A stretch of DNA of 40,990 nt from Acidimicrobiaceae bacterium (GTDB taxonomy: Bacteria > Actinomycetota > Acidimicrobiia > Acidimicrobiales > Palsa-688): assembly GCA_003156595.1 (NCBI GenBank), contig PMHH01000155.1, positions 1-40,990 on the forward strand, in the 5' to 3' direction. A program made the position numbers and the translations under genes. The notes under the pieces were generated by a model. That model had not been told where the DNA came from and did not search any database. It saw nothing but the letters and a program-made list of their open reading frames with translations. Below, piece after piece: positions 7,307-16,402 of this stretch (position 1 is the first letter of the stretch; the number at the start of each line of letters is the position of its first letter).

Positions 7307-8494
7307 TTACGCCAATCGCTCGATGACCGTGCAGTTGGCCTGCCCCCCACCCTCACACATGGTCTGCAATCCGTAACGGCCACCGGTCGACTCCAGATGA
7401 TTGAGCAGCGTCGCCGCCAATCGGACCCCGGACGCCCCGAGCGGGTGGCCAATGGCGATGGCGCCACCGCGGGGGTTCAACACCGCCGGGTCGGGTTCGA
7501 ATTCCCGCGCCCAGCGCAGGACGATGGCAGCGAACGCCTCGTTGCACTCGATGGCGTCGAAGTCTTGGATCTTCATCCCGGTCCGTTCGAGCAACTTGCG
7601 AGTGACCCGGTTGGGGGCCGACAGCACCAGCACGGGGTCCTCGGCACCAACCGCAAAGTGGACCAGGCGAGCCCGGATTGGAAGGCCCAACCGCTCGGCT
7701 GTTGACCGGTCTGCGATGATCATCGCGGCCGCGCCGTCAGTCATCTGTGACGAGTTCCCGGCGGTGATGTCCCTGGCCGTGTCCGGCTCCCACGACTGGG
7801 CCGGGGCGAGCGCGGCGAGCGCGGCCGCGCTGGCGTCGTAGCGGATGCCTTCGTCCGTCGACAGCACCTGATCGGTCGGCTCGCCCTCGGGGCTTTTGAC
7901 CTGGACCGGGACGATCTCCGCGGCGAAGTGACCGCTGCGGGTCGCCTCGGCCGCCCGGCGGTGGCTCTCGAGGGCGTAGGCGTCCATCTCGTCCCGGCCT
8001 ACGCCGGCCTCATCCGCCAGCACCTGCGCCACCCGGAACTGCGCCCACAGCCGGTCGTCGATGTTGCCCATGAAGGTCGGAGAAAAGGGGCCGGTACCCC
8101 CGCGCGCGTTGGACGCCATCGGGGCTCGGCTCATCGACTCCACCCCACAGGCAATGGCGATGTCGTACATGCCGCTGATGACACTGGCCGCCACGAAGTG
8201 CATCGCCTGCTGCGACGATCCGCACTGCCGGTCGACGGTCGTCGCCGGCAGCGTCCACGGCAGCCCGCCCGCCACCACGGCGTTGCGAGCCACGTTGCAC
8301 CCCTGCTCGCCGGACTGGGTGACGCAACCACACACCACATCGTCGAGCAGCTCTGGGTCGACCCCGACCCGATCGACGAGGTGACCAAGGGTGAAGCCCA
8401 GCAAGTCCGTCGGGTGCCACCCGCTCAGCGCCCCCTTGCGTTTCCCCAGCGCGGTGCGGACGACGTCCACGATCACCGCTTCACGTACGGGCAT
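7307..8494 (-). CDS. Acetyl-CoA acyltransferase (thiolase)
   Basis: A 395-residue thiolase of the FadA/AtoB fold that cleaves a 3-oxoacyl-CoA with free CoA, releasing acetyl- or propionyl-CoA. The nucleophile is Cys91 (VDRQCGSSQQAM), followed by NEAFA, His350 in GHPLGASG, and the acid/base Cys380 in MCEGGGQANC. All three catalytic residues are present and the length is normal. It lies 49 bp after the thiolase-like gene on the same strand and is the last gene of the 12.5-7.3 kb operon. A fragment of a near-identical sequence lies just downstream (7080-7165). Confidence 0.95.
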   Translation of the reverse strand: MPVREAVIVDVVRTALGKRKGALSGWHPTDLLGFTLGHLVDRVGVDPELLDDVVCGCVTQSGEQGCNVARNAVVAGGLPWTLPATTVDRQCGSSQQAMHFVAASVISGMYDIAIACGVESMSRAPMASNARGGTGPFSPTFMGNIDDRLWAQFRVAQVLADEAGVGRDEMDAYALESHRRAAEATRSGHFAAEIVPVQVKSPEGEPTDQVLSTDEGIRYDASAAALAALAPAQSWEPDTARDITAGNSSQMTDGAAAMIIADRSTAERLGLPIRARLVHFAVGAEDPVLVLSAPNRVTRKLLERTGMKIQDFDAIECNEAFAAIVLRWAREFEPDPAVLNPRGGAIAIGHPLGASGVRLAATLLNHLESTGGRYGLQTMCEGGGQANCTVIERLA

Positions 8495-8543
8495 TGGCGC
8501 TCCGCCTCGATGACATGAGCGTCACCTTAGAGGCGGTGCTCGT

Positions 8544-10055
8544 CTAGGCGATGCGGTTGACACCGTCCGGTGAGGCCTTCAGCTGCACTTGGGCCCCCAC
8601 CCATTCGGATTCCTCCGCAGCCCGCAGGAGTTCGGGGTCCTCGACCCGGGCGTAACTGCGCTCGCCGCTCGGCAGGTCGCAGATGGCCAGGCCCCACTCG
8701 GGCTCACCGGCGCGATCGTGCACCACCGTGTAGGTGGCGACGGTTGCCAGCCCGGTGTAGCTGTCGCAGATCGATCGGTGGGGCAGATTGGCTGCGTCCG
8801 CGCCGGATCGGGTGGGGTCGGTCAGGACGCCGGCCGACGGAGGGTCGGTGGAATAGATGTCGAAGGCGTGCTTGGTCATGTGCATGCCAACCCCACTCAC
8901 CAGCCCCAGACTCCCTGGGTCCTGGCGCAGACAGTCGACCATGGTGGCCGTGCTGTGCAACAGGTAGCCGCTCCCCGGACCGCCGGCGAAAGGGAGGCCG
9001 CCGGTCACCGTCAGGCCTCTGGCGTCGTCGCCGCGAAGGCCCAGGGCGTCGCAGGCCAGATTGAGCGCGCTGGTGAAGCAGCTGTAGAGGTCCAGGTGGC
9101 CGATGTCGTCGATGTCGCTGCCGGCCATAGCCAGCGCCGCCGAAGACGCTCTTCGCATGGCGGGCGAAGCCCAAAGAGGATCGTGCTCTGCGACGTAGAC
9201 CGGATCTTTGTCCTCGCCCCAACCCCGCAGATAGACGCGACGCTCGACCGGGACGCCGAGCGATTCGGCGGCTTCGTGGCTGGCCACCACCAAGGCTGCG
9301 GCCATGTCGACGTCCATGATCGCCACCATCGTCTTGGTGTAGGGGTAGCCGACCATGCGATTGGAAGGGGTGGGGTCGATCAGCTCGGCGGCGGTGCGCC
9401 GGGTCGGAAACCAGGCATACGGGTTGACCTCGGCAACCGCGCTCATACTCGCCAGCATCTCGCCCATCGATCGGCGGTACGACGCGGCATCGGCGCCCTC
9501 GTGGGCTCGGCGGGCGATGTCGAACACCGCAAACGTCAACCAGGCCTGGAAGACCCCGTGGGCCACCTCGGCCGGGTGGAAGGGCGCCTCGAAGGGGAAC
9601 GGCTTCTTCTCCGGGTCGCGGTGGGACCAAGGCAGGCGCTCGCCGGCCTGCTTGGCCTGGCGCACCGTCGCCAAGGCCTCGCCGCCGACGACCAGGGACA
9701 CGTCGAGCTCGCCGGCGGCGATCGCGGTGGCGGCCCTCTGGACCAGCACGTGGGGCGTGGTACCGCCGATACCCGAGTAGGTCGCATCTGGGGGTGCGAT
9801 CCCGAGCCGGGCCGCCAGCCGACCGGCCGGGTCGTCGTAGGGCCAGCTCTGGCAGTACAACACGGCCAGGCTCTGCACGGCCGAGAGCACCCGGTCGCCG
9901 GGAGCACCGGTGTCGGCGGCCGCACCGCGACTCACCGCCTCCCACAACACGACCGGTTCGGGCGCCGGGCCACTACCCGGATGGACGGTCCGCTGGGCTA
10001 CTCCGATGATGCAGGGAGCCCGGCTGTCAACCGAACGCAACGGCCCGACGCTCAA
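8544..10055 (-). CDS. Type-1 thiolase-like protein with extra C-terminal domain
   Basis: About 503 residues. The core is thiolase-fold (PCIIGVAQRTVHPG at the N-terminus, SLVVGGEALATVRQA in the middle, HLDLYSCFTSALNLACDALGL with Cys326). The last 80-90 residues form an additional small domain (HDRAGEPEWGLAICD onward) seen in mycobacterial type-1 thiolase-like proteins. The usual GHPxGxSG motif is replaced by GGLPFAGGPGSGY, so plain thiolysis is doubtful; acyl transfer or retro-aldol cleavage is possible. The start is uncertain: TTG 10055 overlaps the upstream stop by 4 bp, GTG 10067 overlaps more, and TTG 10040 lies just downstream. Confidence 0.85.
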   Translation of the reverse strand: MSVGPLRSVDSRAPCIIGVAQRTVHPGSGPAPEPVVLWEAVSRGAAADTGAPGDRVLSAVQSLAVLYCQSWPYDDPAGRLAARLGIAPPDATYSGIGGTTPHVLVQRAATAIAAGELDVSLVVGGEALATVRQAKQAGERLPWSHRDPEKKPFPFEAPFHPAEVAHGVFQAWLTFAVFDIARRAHEGADAASYRRSMGEMLASMSAVAEVNPYAWFPTRRTAAELIDPTPSNRMVGYPYTKTMVAIMDVDMAAALVVASHEAAESLGVPVERRVYLRGWGEDKDPVYVAEHDPLWASPAMRRASSAALAMAGSDIDDIGHLDLYSCFTSALNLACDALGLRGDDARGLTVTGGLPFAGGPGSGYLLHSTATMVDCLRQDPGSLGLVSGVGMHMTKHAFDIYSTDPPSAGVLTDPTRSGADAANLPHRSICDSYTGLATVATYTVVHDRAGEPEWGLAICDLPSGERSYARVEDPELLRAAEESEWVGAQVQLKASPDGVNRIA

Positions 10056-10861
10056 CGCCCTTGCCACACCGGTGGGCGTTTGGCGGCGAAGGCGGCCGGT
10101 CCCTCCTTGGCGTCTTCGCTGGAGAACACCTTGGCCGCCAGTTCGTTCTCGATGCGGTAGGCCTCCTTGAGGTCGACCGCCATCCCCCGCAGCACGCTCT
10201 CCTTGGTGGCCTGCACGGCCATCGGCGCGTTCGCGGTGATGCGGGCCGCCCAGGCCCGGGCCCGCTCGGACAGGTCGGCTTCCGGCACGATCTCGTTGAG
10301 CAGCCCGAGCTCGAGCGCCCGCTCGGCAGGAAAAGCCTCCGCGGTCAAGAGAAATTCCATCGCCGCCGGGAAGGGGAGCTGGCGAGGCAGGCGGGCCGTG
10401 GTGCCCCCGCCCGCGAACAAGCCTCGCTTCGGCTCCATCACGCCGAATCGGGCGTTGGGAGTGGCTATCCGGATGTCGACGCCGCCGAGCATCTCCATCC
10501 CTCCCGCTACACAGGGGCCGTTTATGGCGGCGACGATCGGCTTGTAGATCTTCAGACTGCGCAGCACGGCGTCGGTTCCATCGCGCAGTTGGCAACCGTC
10601 GACTTCGGTTACCTCGCCGCGGGCGATCTCCTTCTGCAGGGCCGTGATCTGTGGGATGTAGGTCTTGAGGTCGGCACCGGACATGAAGTTGCGCTCGACG
10701 CCGGTGACGATCGCCACCCAGGCACTGTCGTCGTCGCGGAAGCGGCGCCAGGCGTTGGCCATGTCCCGAAAGTGGTATAGGTCAAGAGCGTTACGGACCT
10801 CGGGCCGGTCGATCGTGATGAGCGCGACGTGATCCTCACCGAGCTCGTAGTGGATCGGCAT
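10052..10861 (-). CDS. Enoyl-CoA hydratase (crotonase family)
   Basis: A 269-residue crotonase that adds water to a 2-enoyl-CoA. The oxyanion-hole segment is FMSGADLK (about 59-66). Both catalytic glutamates are visible: Glu123 in GGMEMLGGVD and Glu143 in FGVMEPKRG. It is the only one of the three crotonases in this window that keeps both, so true hydratase activity is most likely here. ATG 10861 follows the aldolase stop by 8 bp. Its product would pass to the downstream thiolases after oxidation (inference). Confidence 0.93.
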   Translation of the reverse strand: MPIHYELGEDHVALITIDRPEVRNALDLYHFRDMANAWRRFRDDDSAWVAIVTGVERNFMSGADLKTYIPQITALQKEIARGEVTEVDGCQLRDGTDAVLRSLKIYKPIVAAINGPCVAGGMEMLGGVDIRIATPNARFGVMEPKRGLFAGGGTTARLPRQLPFPAAMEFLLTAEAFPAERALELGLLNEIVPEADLSERARAWAARITANAPMAVQATKESVLRGMAVDLKEAYRIENELAAKVFSSEDAKEGPAAFAAKRPPVWQGR

Positions 10862-10869
10862 GGCGACCG

Positions 10870-11526
10870 CTACAGCGGGTTCTGGCGGAGGTAGCCGTAG
10901 ATGGCGGCGAACCCCTCGTTGACCTTGTCCGGCAACGGAAGTGGCGATCCCAACGCCCGCGCCCCCCACACGATGTGGGCGCTGCGTTCGACTAGCGCGG
11001 TGATGTGCAACGCCGCCGCCGGGTGCGGCCCGACCGCCACCATCCCGTGGTTGGCGATGAGCGCGGCGCCGCGGCCTTCCAGGGCTTTGACCGCCTGCTC
11101 GCCCACATCGGTGGTGCCGCTCGCGGCGTACTCGGTGCAGCGCACCTCGCCACCGACGAAGATCGAGAACTCGTCGATACAGGCGGGGATGTCCTGGTGA
11201 GTGACCGCGAACATGGTCGCGTGCACCGGGTGGGAGTGGATCACCGAACCGATGTCGTCGAACGCTTTGTAGCTGGCGAGATGGAGCAGTTTCTCCGAGG
11301 AGGGCGATCGGCCGTCCTTGCTAGACAGGGTCTCGCCCTCGATGTCGATTACCACCAGATCGTCAAGCTGCATGTCGGCGTAATCCACCGACGACGGGGT
11401 GATCACGATGGTGCCATCTTGCTGGCGGGCTGAGATGTTGCCTGCTGTGCCCTCGACCAAGCCCTTGCGGAGCATGTCTTTGGCGGCTGCCAGCACCGCC
11501 TCCGGCGCATCCTCGACATATTTCAC
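10870..11526 (-). CDS. Class II aldolase/adducin family protein
   Basis: A 218-residue protein of the L-fuculose-phosphate aldolase / ribulose-phosphate 4-epimerase fold. Seen are GTAGNISAR (26-34), TPSSVDY, Glu78, and the zinc-binding His97 and His99 (HSHPVH) with His160 (IANHGMVAVG). The metal site is complete. Relatives cleave phosphorylated sugars or sugar acids into a three-carbon unit and an aldehyde, or decarboxylate phosphorylated keto-acids. GTG 11526 overlaps the stop of the 2-hydroxyacid dehydrogenase by 4 bp. A carbohydrate-type aldolase is unexpected among beta-oxidation genes. Confidence 0.9.
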   Translation of the reverse strand: MKYVEDAPEAVLAAAKDMLRKGLVEGTAGNISARQQDGTIVITPSSVDYADMQLDDLVVIDIEGETLSSKDGRSPSSEKLLHLASYKAFDDIGSVIHSHPVHATMFAVTHQDIPACIDEFSIFVGGEVRCTEYAASGTTDVGEQAVKALEGRGAALIANHGMVAVGPHPAAALHITALVERSAHIVWGARALGSPLPLPDKVNEGFAAIYGYLRQNPL

Positions 11527-12521
11527 GTGAGCACCTCCGGGTTGACGACGTGGACCGGCGCCTCGCCCGCCAGCAACCGGGCCACGTCGTCGGCGACCAT
11601 GGTGGCCTGACGGCACTCGGTGTCCCAAGTGGCGCCCCCGATGTGCGGGGTCAGCACCACGTTCGGCATGGCTACCAGTGGGTGGTCGACGGGCAGGTTC
11701 TCGCCTGCAAAGTGATCGAGGGCGGCGCCGGCCAGCTGGCCGGTTTGCAGGGCGGCTACCAGAGCGTCGGTGTCGTGGAGCTGGGCTCGGGCGGTGTTGA
11801 TATACACCGCGTCGGCACGCATGGCCGCGAACTGGTCAGGACCGATCATTCCGGCGGTGGCCTCGGAAACGGCAGCGTGCATGGACACCACATCCGAACG
11901 TTCGAGCAGCTCGGGCAGGGACACTTTGGCTTCGTCGTTGTAGGGATCGTGGGCGATGACCGTCATCCCCAGGCCCTCGAGGCGCCACCGCAGCGCCTGT
12001 CCCACCGACCCCAACCCGATAAGCCCGGCCGTGCGGCCGGCCAGCTCCCAGGCTCGGAACCGCTGGTAGGGGATGCTGCCATCGCGGTAGACCTGGCCGG
12101 AACGCACGTCGGCGTCGGCTTGCAGCACCTGCCTGGTCAGTGCGAACAGGAGAGCCACGGCGAGCTCCGCGACGGCGTCGGCGTTGCGGCCGGGACAGCG
12201 CAGCACCGGAATCCCCGCCGCCGTGGCTGCCGCCACGTCAACGTTGTTCGGGTCGGCTCGCGTGGCGGCGACGACCCGCAACGGTCGCTCGAAGACCTCT
12301 CGGCCCACGGTGTCGGCTTCGACGATCAGCACCTCGGCACCCTCCGCGTCGATCCGCTCGCACAGCTGCGCAGCCGAGTACATCCGCAGCGGATGCTGAT
12401 CGATCCATGGGTCATAGGTGACATCGGTCAGCTCGCACAGGCGGTCGAAACCCTCCCCGCGCAGGGGCGCCGTCACCAGGGCACGGGGGTGAGCTCTCGC
12501 ATCGGTCACGCCGGACATCAT
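11523..12521 (-). CDS. D-2-hydroxyacid dehydrogenase (NAD-binding)
   Basis: A 332-residue member of the D-isomer 2-hydroxyacid dehydrogenase family (phosphoglycerate / glycerate dehydrogenase-like). The Rossmann motif is GLGSVG (169-174). Catalytic candidates are Arg245 (INTAR), Glu274 (ALDHFAGE) and His293 (TPHIGGAT), all in the usual order. It probably interconverts a 2-hydroxyacid and a 2-ketoacid. It heads the minus operon that continues into the aldolase. Its start is divergent from the FGGY kinase, about 45 bp away. An ATG at 12518 is an equally good start. Confidence 0.9.
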   Translation of the reverse strand: MMSGVTDARAHPRALVTAPLRGEGFDRLCELTDVTYDPWIDQHPLRMYSAAQLCERIDAEGAEVLIVEADTVGREVFERPLRVVAATRADPNNVDVAAATAAGIPVLRCPGRNADAVAELAVALLFALTRQVLQADADVRSGQVYRDGSIPYQRFRAWELAGRTAGLIGLGSVGQALRWRLEGLGMTVIAHDPYNDEAKVSLPELLERSDVVSMHAAVSEATAGMIGPDQFAAMRADAVYINTARAQLHDTDALVAALQTGQLAGAALDHFAGENLPVDHPLVAMPNVVLTPHIGGATWDTECRQATMVADDVARLLAGEAPVHVVNPEVLT

Positions 12522-12564
12522 GGCCTACTCTGACCCTCATGTCATGCTCATGCTCGGTCGTGCC

Positions 12565-13908
12565 ATGGGCTCGGTGACCATCGGACTCGATATCGGTACC
12601 ACCTCCGTCAAGGCGGTGGCCGTCGACGGCGCGGGCACGATCGTGGCCCGCTCCCGCATACCCCACCGTCTGTTGGTGCCGGCGCCCGACCAGATGGAGC
12701 ACGACGCCAACCTGGCCTGGCGGCTCGGCCCGCGGCGAGCTCTGGCCGCCCTCGGCGACGTCGACGCGGTGGCGGTGGCGGTGGCGGCGATGGTGCCGTC
12801 CCTGACGGCGGTCGACGCCAGGGGCCGGCCCCTCACCCCGGGCCTGTTGTACGGGGACGCCCGGGGCCGGCCATCCGGCCGTTCGACTTCAGGCCCGACC
12901 GGTGATGGGGAGGTCGTCGGGTTCTTGGGTTGGACTGCTCAGATCGCCCCACAGGCGCGCGGATTTTGGCCCGCGCCAGCAGTAGCCAACCGGGCGCTGG
13001 GCGGGACAGCCGCCATCGACCTGGCGGTGGCGTTCACGTCCATGCCGCTTTACGGCGAAAACGGATGGGACTCTGAGGTCTGTGCCGAGTGCGGCGTACG
13101 CTCCGAGCAGCTCCCCGCCGTCGAGATGTTCGGTACCGCGGTCGGCCGCCTCGACGGCACCGGGCCAACGCTCTGCGCCGGCACCGTGGACGTCTGGTGT
13201 GAACAGTTGGTGGCCGGCGCCGGCGAGGACGGCGACGTCCACGTCATCTGCGGGACCACCCTGCTGGTGTGGGCGGTGGTCGATGAGCCGTCTGACGCCC
13301 CCGGGCTCTGGACCGTGGGGCACCGCATACCGGGCCGTCATCTAGTCGGGGGCGCCAGCAACGCCGGCGGCCTTTTCATCGACTGGGCCAGCCGGCTCCT
13401 AGGCCGACCCCGCGCCGGGGACCAGCTCGATCCCGCCAACATCCCGGTGTGGGCCCCCTACCCGCGTGGGGAACGGACCCCTTACCACGACCCGGCCCGG
13501 CGGGCCGCGCTGCACGGGTTGGACCTCACCCATGGAGCCGCGGCGGGGCAGCGGGCCGCCTGGGAGGCGTCCGGATTCGTGGTCCGGCACCACCTCGACC
13601 TGGCCGGAGTCCGACCACGACGGGTTGTCGCCACCGGAGGAGGCACCCGCTCCGACGGATGGATGCAGGCGCTCGCGGACGTCACCGGGATCCCGGTCCA
13701 TGTCGCCGCCGCGCCGGAGGGTGCCGCCCGCGGCGCGGCATTCCTAGCTCGCATCGCAGCCGGCCTCGAGACCGACATCAACGAAGCCGACAGATGGGCA
13801 TGCACCGGCCGGGTGGTCGAGCCAGACCCCAGCTGGGTGCCGGCCGTCAGCGACCGCTACGCCCAGTTCATGGAGGTGTCGGGCACGCCGGAAGCAGCCG
13901 AATCGTGA
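12565..13908 (+). CDS. FGGY-family carbohydrate kinase
   Basis: A 447-residue ATP-dependent sugar kinase. The N-terminal ATPase motif is GLDIGTTSVKAVAVD. The catalytic base is probably Asp209 in CAGTVDVWCEQLVAGAG, matching the xylulokinase/glycerol kinase pattern, and ICGTT and ATGGGTRSDGWMQ bind phosphate and adenosine. It is nearer xylulose, fuculose or autoinducer-2 kinases than glycerol kinase, but the N-terminal sugar site is short and divergent, so the substrate is unclear. ATG codons at 12520, 12544 and 12550 are alternative starts; none has a clear ribosome site. The stop overlaps the double ACAD by 4 bp (GTGA), and the gene is divergent from the 2-hydroxyacid dehydrogenase/aldolase genes. 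Confidence 0.88.
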   Translation: MGSVTIGLDIGTTSVKAVAVDGAGTIVARSRIPHRLLVPAPDQMEHDANLAWRLGPRRALAALGDVDAVAVAVAAMVPSLTAVDARGRPLTPGLLYGDARGRPSGRSTSGPTGDGEVVGFLGWTAQIAPQARGFWPAPAVANRALGGTAAIDLAVAFTSMPLYGENGWDSEVCAECGVRSEQLPAVEMFGTAVGRLDGTGPTLCAGTVDVWCEQLVAGAGEDGDVHVICGTTLLVWAVVDEPSDAPGLWTVGHRIPGRHLVGGASNAGGLFIDWASRLLGRPRAGDQLDPANIPVWAPYPRGERTPYHDPARRAALHGLDLTHGAAAGQRAAWEASGFVVRHHLDLAGVRPRRVVATGGGTRSDGWMQALADVTGIPVHVAAAPEGAARGAAFLARIAAGLETDINEADRWACTGRVVEPDPSWVPAVSDRYAQFMEVSGTPEAAES

Positions 13909-16169
13909 GCATCGCCATCACCGAAGAGCACGCCGCCCTCGCCGCCGCGGCCCGACGTTTCCTCGACAACCACTGCCCGCCGGCCGTTGCCCGGGCAGCC
14001 CTCGAGGCGGAGGTCGGATCGTTGCCGCCGTTCTGGGACGAGATGGCCAAGCTCGGTTGGCTGGGGCTCCACATCGACGAGGCCGACGGCGGGCAGGGCT
14101 TCGGTCTGGCCGAGTTGGCCGTGGTGGTCGAAGAGCTAGGGCGCGTCGGCGCGCCAGGGCCCTTCGTACCCACGGCGCTCGCCATCGCCGCCATAGCCCG
14201 CGGCGGCACGACGGTCCTGCGCCAGAGTGCGCTGCCGGGCCTTATCGCGGGCACGACAGTCGGGGCCGTGGCGTTGGCCACGTCCAGGCCGCTGGATGCC
14301 ACCGCTCCTGACGACGGCGGCACGATCACCCTGTCCGGCACGGCCAGGCCCATCCTGGGAGCGGCGATGGCCGACTGGGTGATCGTCGCGGCAGGAGGCC
14401 CTGGCGACGAACGGTGGTGCGTGGTACCAGCTGGGGATCTCACGGTCGCCCCGGTCCCCAGCCTCGACCCGACCCGCCCGTGCGGAACCGTCACCGCAAG
14501 CGGGGCCCGGGTGCCGGCCAGCCACCAGCTGGCGCTGCCGCCACGGGCAGTGGAGGACCTGGGGGCCGCGCTGTTGGCGGCGGAGTGTGCCGGCGGCGCC
14601 GGGTGGTGCCTGGAGACGGCCGCCGCCTACGCCACAGTGCGCGAGCAGTTTGGCCGGCCCATCGGCCAGTTCCAGGCCGTGAAGCACCGCTGCGCCGACA
14701 TGCTCGTGGCGGTGGAAGAGGCCCGGGCCGTCGCCTGGGACGCGGCCAGTGCCGTGGACCAGAGCAGGGACACCGGGCGCTATGACGAAGCCGCCCTCGC
14801 CGCTGCAGTGGCCGGCGCCGTGGCCCCCGACGCCTTCTTCCAGGTGGCCAAGGACTGCATCCAGGTGCTGGGCGGGATCGGCTTCACCTGGGAGCACGAC
14901 GCGCACCGGTATCTGCGGCGCGCTACCACCGTCCGCCAGCTGCTCGGAGGTCCGGCGCCTTGGCGGGAGCGGGTGGCCGGGCTGGCCCTGAGTGGTGTCC
15001 GCCGCCGGCTCGGCGTGGACCTGCCGGCCGAAACGGAGGCGCTGCGGTCCGAGGTAGGCGCCACGGCCGATGCCATCGCGGCGTGCCCGGCCGCCCAGCG
15101 ACGCACGGCCCTGGTGGATGCGGGCTTGTTCGTGCCGCACTGGCCCCGACCGTGGGGGCGGGCTGCAGGGGCGGTTGAGCAGCTGATCATCGACCAGGAA
15201 CTGCGCCGCGCCAAGCTCCGCCGGGCCCACCTGGCCGTGGGCGCCTGGGCCGCCCCGACGATCGCGACGCACGGGACGGCGGCCCAACAGGAGCGATGGG
15301 TACGCCCAACGCTGTTGGGCACGATCCAGTGGTGCCAGCTCTTCAGCGAGCCCGGGGCCGGGTCGGACCTGGCGGCGCTCGCCACCAAGGCGGTCGCCGC
15401 GAGCGGCGGCTGGTTGCTGAGCGGACAGAAGGTGTGGACGTCGCTGGCGGCAGAGGCAGACTGGGGAATCTGCCTGGCCCGAACCGACTCCTCCGTTGCC
15501 AAGCACCAGGGGATCACCTACTTCGTCGTGGACATGCGTAGCGCCGGGATCGAGATCCGCCCGCTCCGGGAGATGACAGGTAACACGATGTTCAACGAGG
15601 TCTACCTTTCGGACGTGTTCGTCCCGGACGACTGCGTAATCGGGCCCGTTCACGGAGGCTGGGCCCTGGCCCGCACCACGCTGGCCAACGAACGGGTGGC
15701 CATGGGGAGCGGGTCTTCGTTCGGTGGCGGGCTGGAGGCGCTGCTGGCCCTAGCCGGCGAGCTCGAGCGCGGTGCGCTCGACCGCGGTGTGCCCGGCCCC
15801 GGCGAGCTCGGCCCCGACGGGCTGGGACCGGTCGCCCGCGACGGCCTCGGCGCCCTGGTCGCCGAGGCCCAGACGGTCACCCTGCTCGGTCTCCGCTCCA
15901 CTCACCGGGCGGTGGCCGGCGCCGGCCCCGGGCCGGAGGCCAGCGTTCGCAAGCTGCTCGCCGCCGAGCACGACCAGCGCACCCAGGAGTATGGACTGGC
16001 CCTTCTCGCCGGCGAAGGCGCCACCACGGAAGGGGCGGCCGGCCAGTGGAGCTTCGGGTTCCTGGCCAACCGTTGCCTGACCATCGCCGGCGGGACCAGC
16101 GAGGTGCAGCGCAACGTGATCGCCGAACGGCTGCTGGGTCTACCGCGGGACGTCGAGCCTGGCGCCTAA
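13905..16169 (+). CDS. Double acyl-CoA dehydrogenase (two ACAD units fused)
   Basis: A 754-residue protein with two ACAD units in tandem. Unit 1 (about 1-365) is of the small type: FGRPIGQFQAVKHR and GGIGFTWEHDAHRYLRR, carrying the Glu that serves as base in relatives. Unit 2 (about 370-754) has the FSEPGAGSD loop, SGQKVWTS, and ends GGTSEVQRNVIAERLLGLPR. The order mirrors in one chain the two-subunit alpha2beta2 ACADs; the mycobacterial FadE34 is a known double-length example in steroid side-chain degradation. A Gly/Pro-rich run (GPGELGPDGLGP) sits in unit 2. GTG 13905 overlaps the kinase stop by 4 bp. Confidence 0.93.
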   Translation: MSIAITEEHAALAAAARRFLDNHCPPAVARAALEAEVGSLPPFWDEMAKLGWLGLHIDEADGGQGFGLAELAVVVEELGRVGAPGPFVPTALAIAAIARGGTTVLRQSALPGLIAGTTVGAVALATSRPLDATAPDDGGTITLSGTARPILGAAMADWVIVAAGGPGDERWCVVPAGDLTVAPVPSLDPTRPCGTVTASGARVPASHQLALPPRAVEDLGAALLAAECAGGAGWCLETAAAYATVREQFGRPIGQFQAVKHRCADMLVAVEEARAVAWDAASAVDQSRDTGRYDEAALAAAVAGAVAPDAFFQVAKDCIQVLGGIGFTWEHDAHRYLRRATTVRQLLGGPAPWRERVAGLALSGVRRRLGVDLPAETEALRSEVGATADAIAACPAAQRRTALVDAGLFVPHWPRPWGRAAGAVEQLIIDQELRRAKLRRAHLAVGAWAAPTIATHGTAAQQERWVRPTLLGTIQWCQLFSEPGAGSDLAALATKAVAASGGWLLSGQKVWTSLAAEADWGICLARTDSSVAKHQGITYFVVDMRSAGIEIRPLREMTGNTMFNEVYLSDVFVPDDCVIGPVHGGWALARTTLANERVAMGSGSSFGGGLEALLALAGELERGALDRGVPGPGELGPDGLGPVARDGLGALVAEAQTVTLLGLRSTHRAVAGAGPGPEASVRKLLAAEHDQRTQEYGLALLAGEGATTEGAAGQWSFGFLANRCLTIAGGTSEVQRNVIAERLLGLPRDVEPGA

Positions 16170-16182
16170 GCCGGCTCGTGCG

Positions 16183-16220
16183 GCCGGCCCGGTGGGCGCC
16201 GGCGCAGGACCGGGGCCGGC
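16183..16220. terminator. GC-rich hairpin in a convergent gap
   Basis: GCCGGCCCGGT (16183-16193) pairs with ACCGGGGCCGGC (16209-16220), with one bulged base, around a loop that is itself nearly palindromic. It starts 14 bp after the double-ACAD stop and would stall transcription from that side. No T-run follows. Confidence 0.5.
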
Positions 16221-16280
16221 GACGCCGGCGGCTCGACGATTGGTGGTCAGTTCCGCTAGCTGGGGTGCGGGTGCCGGGCG

Positions 16281-16338
16281 CCCCGTTTTTTGGTATCTAA
16301 TACATCTATAGGGTGTAAAAAATAACAAAGAATCGGGG
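16281..16338. other. A+T-rich island in a convergent gap
   Basis: Between CCCCG (16281-16285) and CGGGG (16334-16338) lie about 48 bases that are strongly A+T-rich, with a run of six T near the left end and six A near the right end. The flanking genes converge, so a promoter is not expected. The T-run on one strand and A-run on the other suit a bidirectional terminator. The rest of the 16170-16402 gap holds only the hairpin listed separately. Confidence 0.4.
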
Positions 16339-16402
16339 CAGCGGCAGCAAGTCACCCGAACCGGACGGTCAGTCATCTTACCCCGGGCCCTGGCCGCCCC
16401 TC

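Noticed and set aside
8589-10160. Long plus-strand open frame of 523 codons antisense to the thiolase-like gene
   Set aside because: It is a shadow created by high third-position GC; the protein is Gly/Arg/His-rich with no domain, while the minus strand encodes recognisable motifs throughout.
16281-16338. A+T-rich island as a replication origin or attachment site
   Set aside because: No DnaA boxes, iterons, tRNA or integrase nearby; a terminator role between convergent genes is simpler.
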